Made by a program: the position numbers and the translations under genes. This document shows, one piece after another, positions 34,136 to 45,310 of a stretch of 64,000 bases of DNA (the first letter of the stretch is position 1; every line of letters begins with the position of its first letter). A model generated the notes under the pieces. The model ran no database searches, had not been told where the DNA came from, and was given only the letters and a program-made list of their open reading frames with translations. The DNA is from Fagopyrum homotropicum (Eukaryota; Streptophyta; Magnoliopsida; Caryophyllales; Polygonaceae): contig BSWB01000002.1 in the NCBI GenBank assembly GCA_033239125.1, positions 86,734,560 to 86,798,559 of the forward strand, given 5' to 3'.

Positions 34136-34153
34136 TGGTATGAGAGTTGCTAG
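34136..34153 (+). promoter_or_regulatory. Primer binding site, variant tRNA-iMet type (unit B)
   Basis: TGGTATGAGAGTTGCTAG, 2 nt after LTR 2. Differs from TGGTATCAGAGC at the C (to G) and at the final C, so it is partly decayed. Confidence 0.85.
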
Positions 34154-35412
34154 TTGACGTTCAACCTACAAAAAGAGTCGGTAAATCATTCAAAAACCAA
34201 AAGTGTCTCGTTTTCTTGTTTGAGTCTTGCTTTGTTTTGAGTCTATTGTCATTGCCATTTCTATTCCAAGTTTTTGATTGAACTAACAAGTTTGTTGCTT
34301 TTGTTTGTGAATTTTGGACGCCGGCACCACTCCTACACCACGCCTGCCACCAGCCCTTGTGCCTACCACCACGCCTGCCACCAGCCTTGCCCCACGTCCA
34401 AACACAAACACCAAACTAGCCCTAAACGTTCAAAAAGAGAGGCTGAATCTCCGGCCTATTTTTAAGCTACCCACCACCTCTTTCCTCCACAATTTCAGCT
34501 TATTTTTTTTGAATTTTCACCCTTGGTTAGCTATTTACTTGGTCAACTCTATCAACTTGTAACTAATTAGATTTTCTTAGCATTTTTGTTTCATTTTTTT
34601 TCTTTAATTCCAGCAGTAAGTTAACAAAAAAAAAAAAGAAAGGAAAATCCGAATTCGAAAAAAAGGAAAGAAAGAAAAGAAAAAGAAAAGAAAAGAAAGA
34701 GAAAAGAAATCAGCATTATATTCATTTCATTTCATTCTTGCTAGCTTATTCTTGTTTTATTTCATAGTTTGTAATAGTTGAAGTTGTGCTTGCTAAGTGC
34801 TATTGTTCAGCAATCAAAGAGGACTACAAAGGAGCTCATCTCACTCAAAAGTTGTGCTTGCTAAGTGTTATTGTTCATCAACCAAAAAGGACTACAAAGG
34901 AGCTCATCTCACTCAAAGGGACCAAGCCATTCACGCCTAGCCTAGCTTCACCCTAGCCTAGTCACGTCTTGGCCCTCGCCTAGTTCACTTCACTCGAGCC
35001 ACGCCCTAGCCTTGACCAGCCCTTCTACACATGCCTTCGGTGTCCAAGGTTTTCTTGCTTAGGCTTGACGAGTAAGTTCTTTCAAGGCTTATCTTGAGTT
35101 CAAACTTTGAGTCCATACTTAGTTTCATATAACATTCGTGCAACTTGTCCTTTCCGTTTTGAGTCTTTTCTTCTCTTTTATTGAGTCAAACACGTTTTTA
35201 AGGTGATTGAAATTGAATTTCGCTTCTACTTTAAAGCTTTTGTTTGGCTAAGTATTGAACTCACGTGAGGTTTTTGACTAATACAAGACGAGCCATCAAC
35301 AAGCTTGTTGAGCACCACTAGAGAGTGAGAGTTTGCTTTCGAGTGATACACTTGTGAGGCGTTTTTGTTTTAGCTAACCTAACGTGTTTGAGTGTTTTAG
35401 TGTCTTTGAACA
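34154..35412 (+). other. Unit B 5' leader
   Basis: About 1.26 kb, no gene. It includes an almost pure A/G tract (about 34625-34710), a direct repeat of GTTGTGCTTGCTAAGTG with following text (34783 and 34850), and several TTGAGTC words. It ends just before the gag ATG. Confidence 0.65.
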
Positions 35413-38400
35413 ATGTCAGGAACTCCCGCAGGTACGCCAAGTCCCGAGCCTATCACCCCGGAGTTGTTTAACCTTATCAAGGGCTTGAAAGATAGCATTG
35501 AAGGGTTGACTACAAGGTTGTCCAACTTGGAGGCATCTAATGTAGTTCCGGAGCCTCGGCCACTAGGAGGCAACAGGGAGGTAGGAGACCACTCGAGAGC
35601 TCCACATCAAGGGCAAGACCGAATACCACTCCAAAGCCAACAAGAGGCATTTCAAGCAGTCCGACACTCTAATGCCACGCAGCCCTCTCGGAATGTCCAA
35701 GGCTTAGGCCGCAATCTTGCTTTCGAGGAGCACCTTTTTATCCCTTTTACTCCTAATATACATGATATTATGCCTAACTATCCTCAACAGTTTCAGAATC
35801 CAGCTTATGATCAGGATGAGGACGGTGATGGAGATGACGATGAATGGAGGCCAAACGGGCGAAGGGAGCACCAACAGCCCCGGAGACCTCATGACGGCCG
35901 GCGCCAAGACGAGCAGAGGCGTGACCCCTATGGTGGCCAGCCAAGGAGGGAGCGAGATCCGGAGTATGATGACCTTGGCAAAGTGAAGGTGAAGATCCCA
36001 AGCTTTGAAGGCAAATGTGACCCGGATGTGTACATGGCTTGGGAGGCCAAGATAGAGCAAATATGGTCATGCCATAACATTCCCGAGCATAAGAAGGTAC
36101 ATTATGCAGCTCTTGAGTTTATTGATTAAGCTATGATATGGTGGGATGATTTGGTGAAGGAAAGGAGGAGAACTATGGATGCACCGGTAGTCACTTGGGT
36201 GCACATGAAGACCTTGATGAGAGCTCGGTTTGTGCCTCAACATTACACTAGAGAATTGAGGCAAAGGTTGGAAAACTTGAGGCAAGGAGCCATGACCGCC
36301 GAGGAGACCTATAATGCCATGCAAATGGCCATGGTAAAGGCTAATGTACAAGAGGATGAAGAGACTACAATGGCTAGGTATCTTTGTATTCTCAATTCAA
36401 GTTTTTCTAACGAGATAGATCTTTTTGCCTATAGCTCTATGACAGAATTGCTCCACCTAGCAATCAAAGTAGAAAGGAAAATAAAGGCAAGAATTCAAGG
36501 AGGTAAGGCTGCCTATGGCACGCCTAGCTCATGGAGGAGCCAAGGAGGTCGCCAACAAGGGAATTACAGCCGGGAGGTGCCAAGCAAGGAGAAGCTAGTC
36601 CCAGAGCAAGGAGGCCCACACAAGGTTCCTTATGCAGCCCCTACCAAGCCCACGCCTACACTACCTAAAGGCACTCAAGGGAGTACTTCTAACCCTTCAT
36701 CTAGAGCTAGAGATATTGTATGTTTTAAGTGCAAAGGAAGAGGGCACATGATGAAGGATTGTCCTAACAAAAGAACCTTGCTAGTTAACCATTTAGGGCA
36801 ATATGAGTCCAAATCTGAGCATGAGCATGATAATGATGATTTTGAGCTTAATATGCATGATCATGATGATTTGGATTATGATGGGATTGAATATGAGCAA
36901 GGAGATTATTTATTAGCTAAGAGAGTTTTATTCGATCATCCTAGCTCATTCCTAGCTAACACTTCCATGATTTGTGATAAAAGTCTTGAGCATGATAATT
37001 CTTTGATAGCTAGGAGAACTTTAAGTGTACAACTTGCTCCTTGTGAAGATAACCAAAGAGAAAACTTATTTCACACTAGATGCTCGGTTAAAGGAAAGGT
37101 TTGTAATGTTATTATTGATGGAGGAAGTTGTTGCAATATAGCTAGCACCGAAATGATATCTAAGTTGCAAATTCCTACATTTTATCACCCTAGGCCATAT
37201 AAGCTGCATTGGATGAATGAATGTGGTGAGTTAAAGGTTAATAGGCAAGCTAATATCACTTTTACTTTAGGCCATTATGAAGATACGGTTTTATGTGATG
37301 TTGTGCCTATGCAAGCTTGTCATGTGTTGTTAGGCCGCCCTTGGCAATATGATAGGAGAGTTATGCATGATGGTTTTACAAATAGATATTCTTTTGTATT
37401 CAATGGTAAAACCGTGACTCTTAAGCCTATGACTCCCTTGCAGATTGCGGAGGCTTTTGAGAAGAAGAAGGCAAGTGAGCAAGAGCAAGGACAAGCTAAG
37501 AAGGGGAGCAAGCTTTCGAGCCAAGACCTCTCCCTAGCCACGCCTTCTAACCACCAGCCTAGCACCCTTGTGTCCACGGTCACAAAACAGCCCACAACAG
37601 CCTTGTTAGCTTCCAAACTTGAGCTACAAAATGACTACCTACCCTTAGACACCACCTTGATGATGTTGTGTAAGGAGCTCACCTTGATGAGTGATGAAGC
37701 CAAGGCTAGCTTACCACCTACTATCTCAACCATCCTTGAGGAGTTTAAGGATGTGTTTCCGGAAGAAATACCACATGCCCTTCCACCTTTGAGAGGCATT
37801 GAGCACCAAATTGACCTTATTCCCGGCGCAACATTCCCAAATAGACCAGCCTACCGAATGAACCCAAAGGAGAGTCAAGAGATTCAAGCGCAAGTTCAAG
37901 ACCTCCTAGACAAGGGCTACGTGAGGGAGAGCTTAAGTCCGTGCGCCGTGCCCGTGCTCTTGGTGCCTAAGAAGGACAACACATGGAGGATGTGTGTTGA
38001 TTGTCGAGCTATCAACAACATCACCATCAAGTACCGCCACCCTATTCCCTGCCTAGATGACATGCTTGATGAGCTACATGGCGCCACCACCTTTAGCAAG
38101 ATAGACCTACGGAGTGGCTACCATCAAATTCGAATGAAGGAGGGGGACGAGTGGAAAACAGCCTTCAAAACTAAGTTTGGTTTGTATGAGTGGCTTGTTA
38201 TGCCATTTGGGTTAACTAATGCTCCTTCTACTTTTATGCGCTTAATGAACTATGTTTTGAGACATTTTATAGGGAAGTTTGTTGTAGTATACTTTGATGA
38301 TATTTTAATCTATAGCAGGTCCCTAGAGGAGCATGAAGAACATCTAAGGGAAGTAGTTCTTACCCTTAGGGCTGAACACTTGTATGCTAATCTTAAGAAA

Positions 38401-40568
38401 TGTAGCTTTTGCACTAATGAGGTTATATTTCTTTGTTTTGTAGTGACTACACAAGGCCTACAAGTGGATGAGGAGAAGATTAGAGCAATCAAATATTGGC
38501 CCATGCCAACATCCATCAGCCAAGTAAGGAGTTTCCATGGGCTTGCAAGCTTCTATAGGCGCTTTGTGAGAGACTTTAGTACCATTGCCGCGCCCTTGAC
38601 GGAAATTTGCAAGAAGCATGCGCCATTTGTGTGGGAGGAGGCGCAAGAACGTGCCTTTAGCAAGCTGAAATTGGTCTTAACCGAGGCGCCCTTGCTAGCT
38701 CTTCCCGACTTCACTAGGCCCTTTGAAGTGGAGTGTGACGTCCCGGGCATTGGCATAGGCGGCGTGCTCATGCAAGAAGGTAAGCCTATTGCCTTCTTTA
38801 GTGAAAAGCTCAAAGGAGCATGTCTTAATTACTCTACCTATGATAAAGAGTTATATGCTTTGTTTAGAGTGCTTAAGACATGGCAACACTACTTGTGGCA
38901 TAGAGAGTTTATTTTGCATTCCGATCATGAGTCTTTGAAGCATTTTCGGAGTCAAGATAAACTAGATAGGAGGCATGGTAGGTGGATGGAGTTTATTGAG
39001 ACTTTTCCCTATGTTATCAAGTATAAAAAGGGAAAAAACAATGTAGTGGCAGATGCCCTCTCTAGGAGGCACACATTGTTGACTACATTGGATGCTAAGG
39101 TATTAGGCTTTGTTTACATTAAGGAGCTCTATAAATCTGATATTGATTTTGGTGATACATATAAGTTATGTGTGCAAAAAGGTTCCTTAGATAAATACTA
39201 TTTGTTTGAGGGATTTTTGTTTCGAATTGATAAGGTGTGCATACCTAGGTGTTCCCTTCGATTGTTGTTAGTAGAGGAAGCCCATAAAGAAGGTTTAATG
39301 GGTCATTTTGGGAGGGATAAAACTTATGCTATGCTGCACTCACACTTTTATTGGCCACACATGCTTAGGGATGTTGAAAATGTGCTTAAAAGATGCTTAG
39401 AATGCCTTAGAGCTAAATCTAAAGTGAAGCCTCATGGATTGTAAACACCTTTGCCCATCCCAACAACCCCTAGGGAAGACATTAGTATGGACTTTATTGT
39501 GGGATTGCCTAGGACTAAAAGAGGTAGAGACTCGATTTTTGTGGTTGTAGATCGTTTCTCAAAAATGGCTCACTTTATTGCTTGTCACAAAACTGATGAT
39601 GCGGCCAATGTAGCTAATTTATTCTTTCGGGAAGTAGTTAGGTTACATGGAATTCCGAGGACAATAGTATGTGACAGGGATGCTAAGTTCTTAAGTTATT
39701 TTTGGAAGACTCTTTGGGGAAAGCTAGGTACGAAATTGTTATTTTCTACATCAAGCCACCCCCAAACTGATGGGCAAACGGAAGTAACTAATAGGACTTT
39801 AACCACACTTTTAAGGGTTGTCATCAAAAAGAATCTAAAGGAATGGGAGGATGTCTTGCCACATGTTGAATTTGCCTATAATAGAGTTGTGCATTCGTCT
39901 ACTTCCATCTCTCCATTTGAGTGTGTTTATGGTTTTAATCCACTAACCCCTTTTGATCTTACACCGTTGCCTAAGAAGGAGCGAGTGGATTTAAGTGCTA
40001 AAACGCAGGCTGAACACATCAAGGAGCTACATAGGAGGACAAGGATTAAGCTTGAGGAGAAAGGCAAATACAACGCAGCCAAGGCAAACCAAGGAAGGAA
40101 GAAGGTTACATTTGAGGCCGGTGACCTTGTATGGCTACACTTGAGGAAGGAGAGGTTTCAACAACTTCGGAAGTCCAAGCTCTCTCCAAGAGGAAATGCC
40201 CCTTTCAAGGTGCTACACAAGGCTGGTGAAATGCCTATGTACTAGACTTGCCGGACGACTATGCTTGTGATCCCACATTCAATGTGAGGGATCTAAGCCC
40301 TTTTCCACCCCATAGTGATGATCAAGGAAATTCGAGGTCGAATTCTTTTAAAGAAGGGGAGAATGATGAAGGGTCATCCGAGCTAGCTCCATCTTCAACA
40401 CCACAAGGAGCCCTAACACGAGCTCAAGCCAAACGCCTAGCGGAGAGGGATGCTATCTTCCTAGCCATGGTTCAAGAAGCTCAACCAAGCGCACCTCCAA
40501 TGAGTCCAAGGCCCGTCATGATGCTTAGCCACATTGGACCAGCCAAGAAGAAGTTGAATGGACCATAA
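35413..40568 (+). pseudogene. gag-pol: Unit B gag-pol polyprotein, nearly intact (CRM-like)
   Basis: Starts at the ATG at 35413 (MSGTPAGTPSPEP). Gag capsid segment LGKVKVKIPSFEGKCDPDVYM, knuckle CFKCKGRGHMMKDCP (36721-36765), protease IIDGGSCCNIA (about 37110), RT KIDLRSGYHQIRM and YFDDILIYS (about 38290), RNase H FEVECDVPGIGIGG (Ser changed to Pro next to the catalytic Asp), integrase zinc domain (39303-39420), core and VWLHLRKERFQQLRKSKLSP C-terminus, then the tail into LTR 3. Only three breaks are seen: TAA at 36127-36129 (for Tyr), TAA at 39442-39444 (for Tyr) and a 1-bp deletion near 40228. Stop at 40566 inside the LTR. Confidence 0.93.
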
Positions 40569-41191
40569 GATGAAGGCTCACGTGTGCATGTGCATGGATG
40601 AAGGTTGGCGTAAAGGCTGGCATGAGAAGCTAGTTAGAGAGTGTTAAAAAAAGCCTAGAATTAGTCTATTTTATGGTTTTATTTAAAAATACTCTAAATT
40701 GTAATTATTGTTTTTATTTTTTTTCTATTTTTAGGAGAGAAGGTCTAGGTTGTATATAAACCTTTCTCTCTTCTTTTTGTAGGCAGAATACGTTAAACAC
40801 ATTGCCTAAGTGCCAAATTGAATTCCTTTGAGTTCAGCCTCTTGTCTTGTGAGAATTGTGGTGTTTGCATAGCTTTCTCGTTCTTGTGTGTGTCAATCTC
40901 CTTCGGGTTGGTGCTACAAGTCGAATTGAAGCAACCTCTTCGTCCCTTCGATAACTCTAGATCAATTGTGTGAAGTTGTAAGAAGCGGGGTCGAATCGTC
41001 ATCGGTTTGGTTCTTGGATAATCGAATCCAAGGGTTCTATCGTTTGTTCCTTTCGGTTCTTCTTTCTTTTTCGTTTTCCCTCTTTGTTTTGCACGTTTTC
41101 ATTCATTCTTGTTTGCTGAATTTCGTTTGCTTCTATTCCCGAAAACAGGTTGCTCGTCTAGATCCGTTCTTTGCGGCTAATCCCCGTATCA
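40364..41191 (+). repeat. LTR 3 of the compound (unit B 3' LTR)
   Basis: 828 bp from TGATGAAGGGTC to CTAATCCCCGTATCA, directly after a purine tract. It encodes the tail RAQAKRLAERDAIFLAMVQEA... to 40568. It joins at 41192 to gag sequence of another unit without a primer site. Confidence 0.9.
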
Positions 41192-42820
41192 CTTTGCCCA
41201 ACCAACGGACCGCATTTGAGGCCGCTACCATGGCGCAGCGAGGCAATGCGCCGCAGGAGCTTGTGCAGCCACCTCTTCAAGGCCACCCGGGTCACCAATA
41301 TGGGTATGATCCTCGTCCCAACTCGCCCTTACCTAGAAATGATGTTTCTCCCATTAATGTGCACAAGTACAATGAGGAAGAGGAACAATCAATGACGGGA
41401 GAGGCTTGGGCTCCACCACCGCAGCAAGGGTATCAAGGATATCAACGTAGGAACCGGGAAACCGAAGAAGACGGGATTGGTAAGATAAAGGTGAAAATCC
41501 CCGTCTTCGATGGCAAGTGTGATCCGGATACATATATGTTGTGGGAGACCAAGATAGAACAAATTTGGTCTTGCCACAATTTTTCCGAGCACAAGAAGGT
41601 GCAATTGGCGGCCTTGGAATTTCAGGAATTTGCTCTTATTTGGTGGGATAAGCTAGTACAGGAAAGGAGGCTTGCTCTTGATCCCCCGTGGCTACTTGGA
41701 AACAAATGAAAGCAATGATGAGAGCTCGGTTCATACCTCACCATTACCATAGGGAGCTTCGGCAACGCCTTGAGAACTTGAGGCAAGGCAATCTGAGCAC
41801 CGAGGAAACCTTCAATGCCATGCAAGTTGCAATGGCCCGAGCCAATGTGTCGGATGATGAAGAGGCTACGATGGCCAGGTATCTTAGAGTATTGCATCCT
41901 TCTTTAGCTAACGAGGTGGACTTGTTTCCATATGGTTCTATGACAGAATTGCTACATTTAGCGATAAAAGTTGAAAGGAAGTCCAAGAGTAGGTACCAAG
42001 GAGCGGGATACAATGCACCAAACGCAGTGAACAAGTGGAAGAACCCGTCCTACGGAAAGGAGAACACCATTGCGAAGGGAGGGACAACCGCTGCACAAGG
42101 AGCCGACGCCACTGCTCGGCGTGGTGCCATACACTGCGGTTCTTCGTATCCTCCAAAGGCAAACCCGGCTGCTCCTTCGGGATCCAAGCTAAGTAACTCT
42201 AACCCCCTTGTGCCTAATGCTAATTCTAGAGCTAGAGATGTGACTTGCTTTAAGTGCCAAGGTAAAGGGCACATGATGAGAGAATGTCCAAACAAAAGAG
42301 TCCTTATAATCAATCATCTAGGTCATTATGAGTCGGAATCCGACAATGATGAAAATGAATTTGAAAATGTTGTTGACAATCCTGTTTTTGACAATGATGA
42401 TGATGAGGGTATAGGGTATGAACATGGGGAAACCTTGATAGCTAGGAGGACTTTACACTTACAACCTACTCCTTGTGAAGATAATCAAAGAGAAAATCTA
42501 TTTCACACTAGATGCTTAGTAAAGAGGAAGGCTTGTAACATTATAATTGATGGTGGGAGTTGTTGCAACATAGCTAGCACGGAATTGATTTCTAAATTGC
42601 AAATAACAACTTTCTACCACCCTAGGCCTTACAAGCTACATTGGATGAATGATTGTGGTGAGCTTAAGGTAAACAAGCAAGCTAAAATTCACATTATCGT
42701 AGGACATTATGAAGACACTATTCTATGTGATGTGGTTCCAATGCAAGCTTGTCATGTTTTGTTAGGCCGACCTTGGCAATATGATAGGAAAGTGTTGCAT
42801 AACGGTTTTACTAGCAAGTA
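41192..42820 (+). pseudogene. gag: Unit C gag and partial protease
   Basis: Gag text runs from LPNQRTAFEAATMAQRG through IGKIKVKIPVFDGKCDPDTYM and EQIWSCHNF. A 1-bp loss in a C run near 41685 shifts frame; the frame from 41688 is then open through knuckle CFKCQGKGHMMRECP (about 42247-42290) and protease IIDGGSCCNIASTEL (about 42545). It stops making sense at 42820, where the sequence jumps to integrase in another frame. Confidence 0.85.
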
Positions 42821-43327
42821 TTGGATCTCATGTGGTTACATCTTAGGAAGGAGCGTTTTCAAGAGCTTCGAAAGTCCAAGCTATCACCTAGGGGTACTGG
42901 TCCTTTCAAGGTGCTTCACAAAGCCGGTGACAACGCTAATGTATTGGATCTTCCGGAGGAATTCGGGGTCAGCCCGACCTTCAATGTTAGAGGCATCAGT
43001 TCGTTCCCACCTATGGATGTAGATCTTGAAGATTCATGGACGAATCCTTCCCAAGAGAGGGGGAATGATGAGGGACCATCCGAGCTAGCATCTCCGGAGT
43101 ATGAGGGAGCTATCACACGTTCCCGAGCTAAGAAGATTGAGCATGAGACCGAGGGTTTGCTGATATTATTGGCTACAAGTGTTCATAACGAGGCTTGGCT
43201 CCTAAGTAAGCAAGAGAGCAAAGACGCCAAGGTACAGGACTCGGCCAGCCCCGCACATGACGCCGCTGCTCATCCCCACGTTTCCAGCACCGTTCCATGT
43301 CTCTTATTGAGGAAGGAGGCTTTTTAA
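42821..43327 (+). pseudogene. pol: Unit C integrase C-terminus and LTR-coded tail
   Basis: DLMWLHLRKERFQELRKSKLSPRGTGPFKVLH is the conserved integrase C-terminal block, followed by DLPEEFGVSPTFNVRGISSF. The tail crosses the LTR start (43076) with GAITRSRAKKIEHETEG and ends with a stop at 43325. It is separated from gag by a deletion, so it is not translatable as part of the polyprotein. Confidence 0.85.
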
Positions 43328-44027
43328 GGCCTGCTTAGTGATTGTGTGTTTTAAGTAGCCCATTGGGCTTAATTTCCAGTTTTTATTATTTCTTTTGTTT
43401 AAAGAGCTGAAACTATTTAAATACTCTTTTCATTACTTTTTAGGCAGATTATTGGTGAAAAACACTTGTTTTCAGATTTCATCTTCAATCAAAGGCGAGT
43501 TTTGATTGAAGAGTTATTGTGATCAGATTTGGCTTAGTTGTTTCGCGTGTGTCAATTGCTCTCGGGTTCTTGGTGTTCGTGAGATTCCATAAGCATCCTT
43601 CTCGTGTTGTCGATGTTCTAAGTCGGCTGTGTGAGGTTGTAAGGGGCTGAGTTCGTTGCATCGTTCTTGGTGGTTATTGATCCCGAGATCAAGGGTCTCC
43701 ACATCGTTTGTGTCGGGTTCATCTACATCGTACCTTTCCTTTAAATTTCGTACCTTCGTATTCAGTTTAGCGTCTTCTTTTGTTCCCTTTGTTCGCAGGC
43801 CACGCAGCACACGAACAACCCTAGTCGGCTGCCTTGATCTTGCCGTTCTGCGTCCTTTCCTTCCTTCCGTCATCTAGATCGAGCCAACGTCGGGTCTGCC
43901 CCGTATCACTTTTGTTCGCAGGTCACGCAGCACACGAAACCCTAGCCGGTTGTTTGATCCTGTCGTTCTGCGTCTTTTCCTCCTTCCGTCATCTAGATCG
44001 AGCCAACGTTGGGTCATCCCCGTATCA
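43076..44027 (+). repeat. Unit C 3' LTR with duplicated end
   Basis: From TGATGAGGGACC to CCCCGTATCA. The terminal segment is present twice in tandem (43788-43910 and 43911-44027), both copies ending CCCCGTATCA. A TATA-like TATTTAAATACTC is near 43413. Confidence 0.85.
43788..44027 (+). repeat. Tandem duplication of LTR 3' end, about 120 bp
   Basis: Both copies run TTTGTTCGCAGG(C/T)CACGCAGC... to ...ATCGAGCCAACGT(C/T)GGGTC...CCCCGTATCA, with about a dozen differences by eye, so the duplication is not recent. Confidence 0.9.
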
Positions 44028-44235
44028 GGGGTGGTGGTGTTAGTGTTTGTTGATGACTTCGGTGCTCAATTCGCTGATCAAGAACACAAACAAGTTAGAA
44101 TTCAATCAACTTAGAATAGAAGAGAGAAAAACTAAAGAAAAGAAAAGACTAACAAAAGACAATGATCAATTGCAATGATCAATACAAACTCTTTTTGTGA
44201 TTTTATGACTCTTTTGATGATGGTTGAATGTTCCC

Positions 44236-44250
44236 AAAGCTCTGATACCA
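44236..44250 (-). promoter_or_regulatory. Primer binding site, tRNA-iMet type
   Basis: The minus strand reads TGGTATCAGAGCTTT, 2 nt after the LTR end at 44253. Confidence 0.9.
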
Positions 44251-44252
44251 AT

Positions 44253-45010
44253 TGATGCGGGGATTAGCCCGTTTAACGATCTAGACGAACAACCAGGAAA
44301 CAATGGAATGAAACTTAGATTTGGAGGAATGATAAGCACGAAAATATAAAGATAGATGGTTAAGAAGAACCGAATAAAACTATGGAAGAACCCTTGAACG
44401 ATGAATTCAATAAACAATCGAAAAGACTAATCAACCCTGCTTCTACAACTTGACACAATCAATATGGAGATTGGAAGCACCAAGAGGATGCTTATAAACA
44501 ACTTGCAACACTAATCCCTAAGGAGATTTAACTCAAACAAGAACAGTTAAGCCAAAAATCACAATCACAAAGCTCTCCAACATGCTGGAAATCGCCAATC
44601 TGCAACAACAACACAAAAACTGTGTTTAACGTGTATCTTCTAGGTAACTGCCCTGACCTAGCACGCCTAAAACATATATGTAGTGTTTAATATGTTAATG
44701 AACTGAAATAATTAACTAAAGGCCCATCAAGACATAAGTTTGGGCTTTTATTCTAAAAAGACTTAAAAACACTTAAAACAACCAAATAAGCTTATTTAGC
44801 CAATTTGGAACATTTCAGCCATATATAGAACCCTTAGGCGTGCAGCTTGTTCCTTGGTGGATGATGAACATCATCAAGGCTCGTTGGCTCATGGAAGGTG
44901 AGTTAGGTGGTTCATGGTTCATGGTTAGAAGCAATGCATCCATCTCAGCTTGTAGTTTAGCTTGAGCCCTTGTTAAGGGACCTTGACTTAGGTTGGATGA
45001 TCCTTCATCA
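44253..45010 (-). repeat. LTR of the minus-strand CRM-like fragment
   Basis: 758 bp. The minus strand begins TGATGAAGGATCATCC and has a coded tail with QGPLTRAQAKLQAEMDALL. It is colinear with the E7 LTR at 58545 but lacks the internal 98-bp duplication seen there. Confidence 0.88.
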
Positions 45011-45310
45011 CCACCGAGGTTAGAGGGTGTTCACCCTGTGTTTCATGTGTCTCAATTAAGAGAGTACATACTAGATCCGAGAAACATCGTCAGCTATGAT
45101 GACTTAGTGGTTGAGTCGGACCACACTTTTGTTGATCACCCGATTGCAGTCCTAGAATGAGGTGTGTGGCGCCTGCTTTCGAAGGACATTCCTATGCTGA
45201 GGATACAATAATCTAGAAGAGGACCTAATGAGGATACATGGGAGATTGAGGATAGTATCCAGAGGAACTATCCAGAGTTCTATGCCGAGATAGATGCACC
45301 TATAGGATCG
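45011..45310 (+). pseudogene. pol: Tekay-B integrase C-terminus and chromodomain
   Basis: Plus-strand text EGVHPVFHVSQLREYILDPR, then LVVESDHTFVDHPIAVLE, and after a stop SRRGPNEDTWEIEDSIQRNYPEFY. This is the end of a Tekay-type integrase followed by its chromodomain (W-E-x-E and YP(E/Y)F motifs). Stops interrupt it, notably TGA after AVLE. Chromodomains of this lineage direct integration to heterochromatin; that is known for the family, not shown here. Confidence 0.8.

Larger units (their letters stand above)
29186..41191 (+). mobile_element. Tandem compound of CRM-like units: LTR-A-LTR-B-LTR
   Basis: Three related plus-strand LTRs (29186-30135, 33276-34133, 40364-41191) separate two different internal regions. 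A (30136-33275) is non-autonomous and B (34134-40363) is a near-complete gag-pol. The middle LTR has a polypurine tract of A on its left and the primer site of B on its right. No matching TSD was found at the outer ends (CTACT left, CTTTG right). The arrangement is typical of recombination between LTRs of two related insertions. Confidence 0.8.
41192..44027 (+). mobile_element. Unit C: internally deleted CRM-like element, 5' end lost
   Basis: Begins mid-gag at 41192, keeps gag and part of protease, then jumps at about 42820 to the integrase C-terminus. It ends with a 3' LTR (43076-44027). RT, RNase H and most of integrase are deleted. Its own 5' LTR and leader are missing to the left. The family is distinct from units A and B: the LTR ends GGGTCATCCCCGTATCA. 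Confidence 0.8.
44028..45010 (-). mobile_element. Minus-strand CRM-like fragment: 5' LTR and start of leader
   Basis: LTR 45010-44253 (TGATGAAGGATC... to ...CCGCATCA) and a tRNA-iMet primer site (about 44236-44250), then about 200 bp of leader cut off at 44028 where unit C ends. It is the same family as E7 (58545). The rest of this element is missing. Tekay-B integrase sequence resumes at 45011. Confidence 0.85.

Noticed and set aside
44166..44417. Minus-strand ORF across the LTR/primer-site boundary
   Set aside because: Spans the primer binding site and LTR end, so it is chance open sequence.
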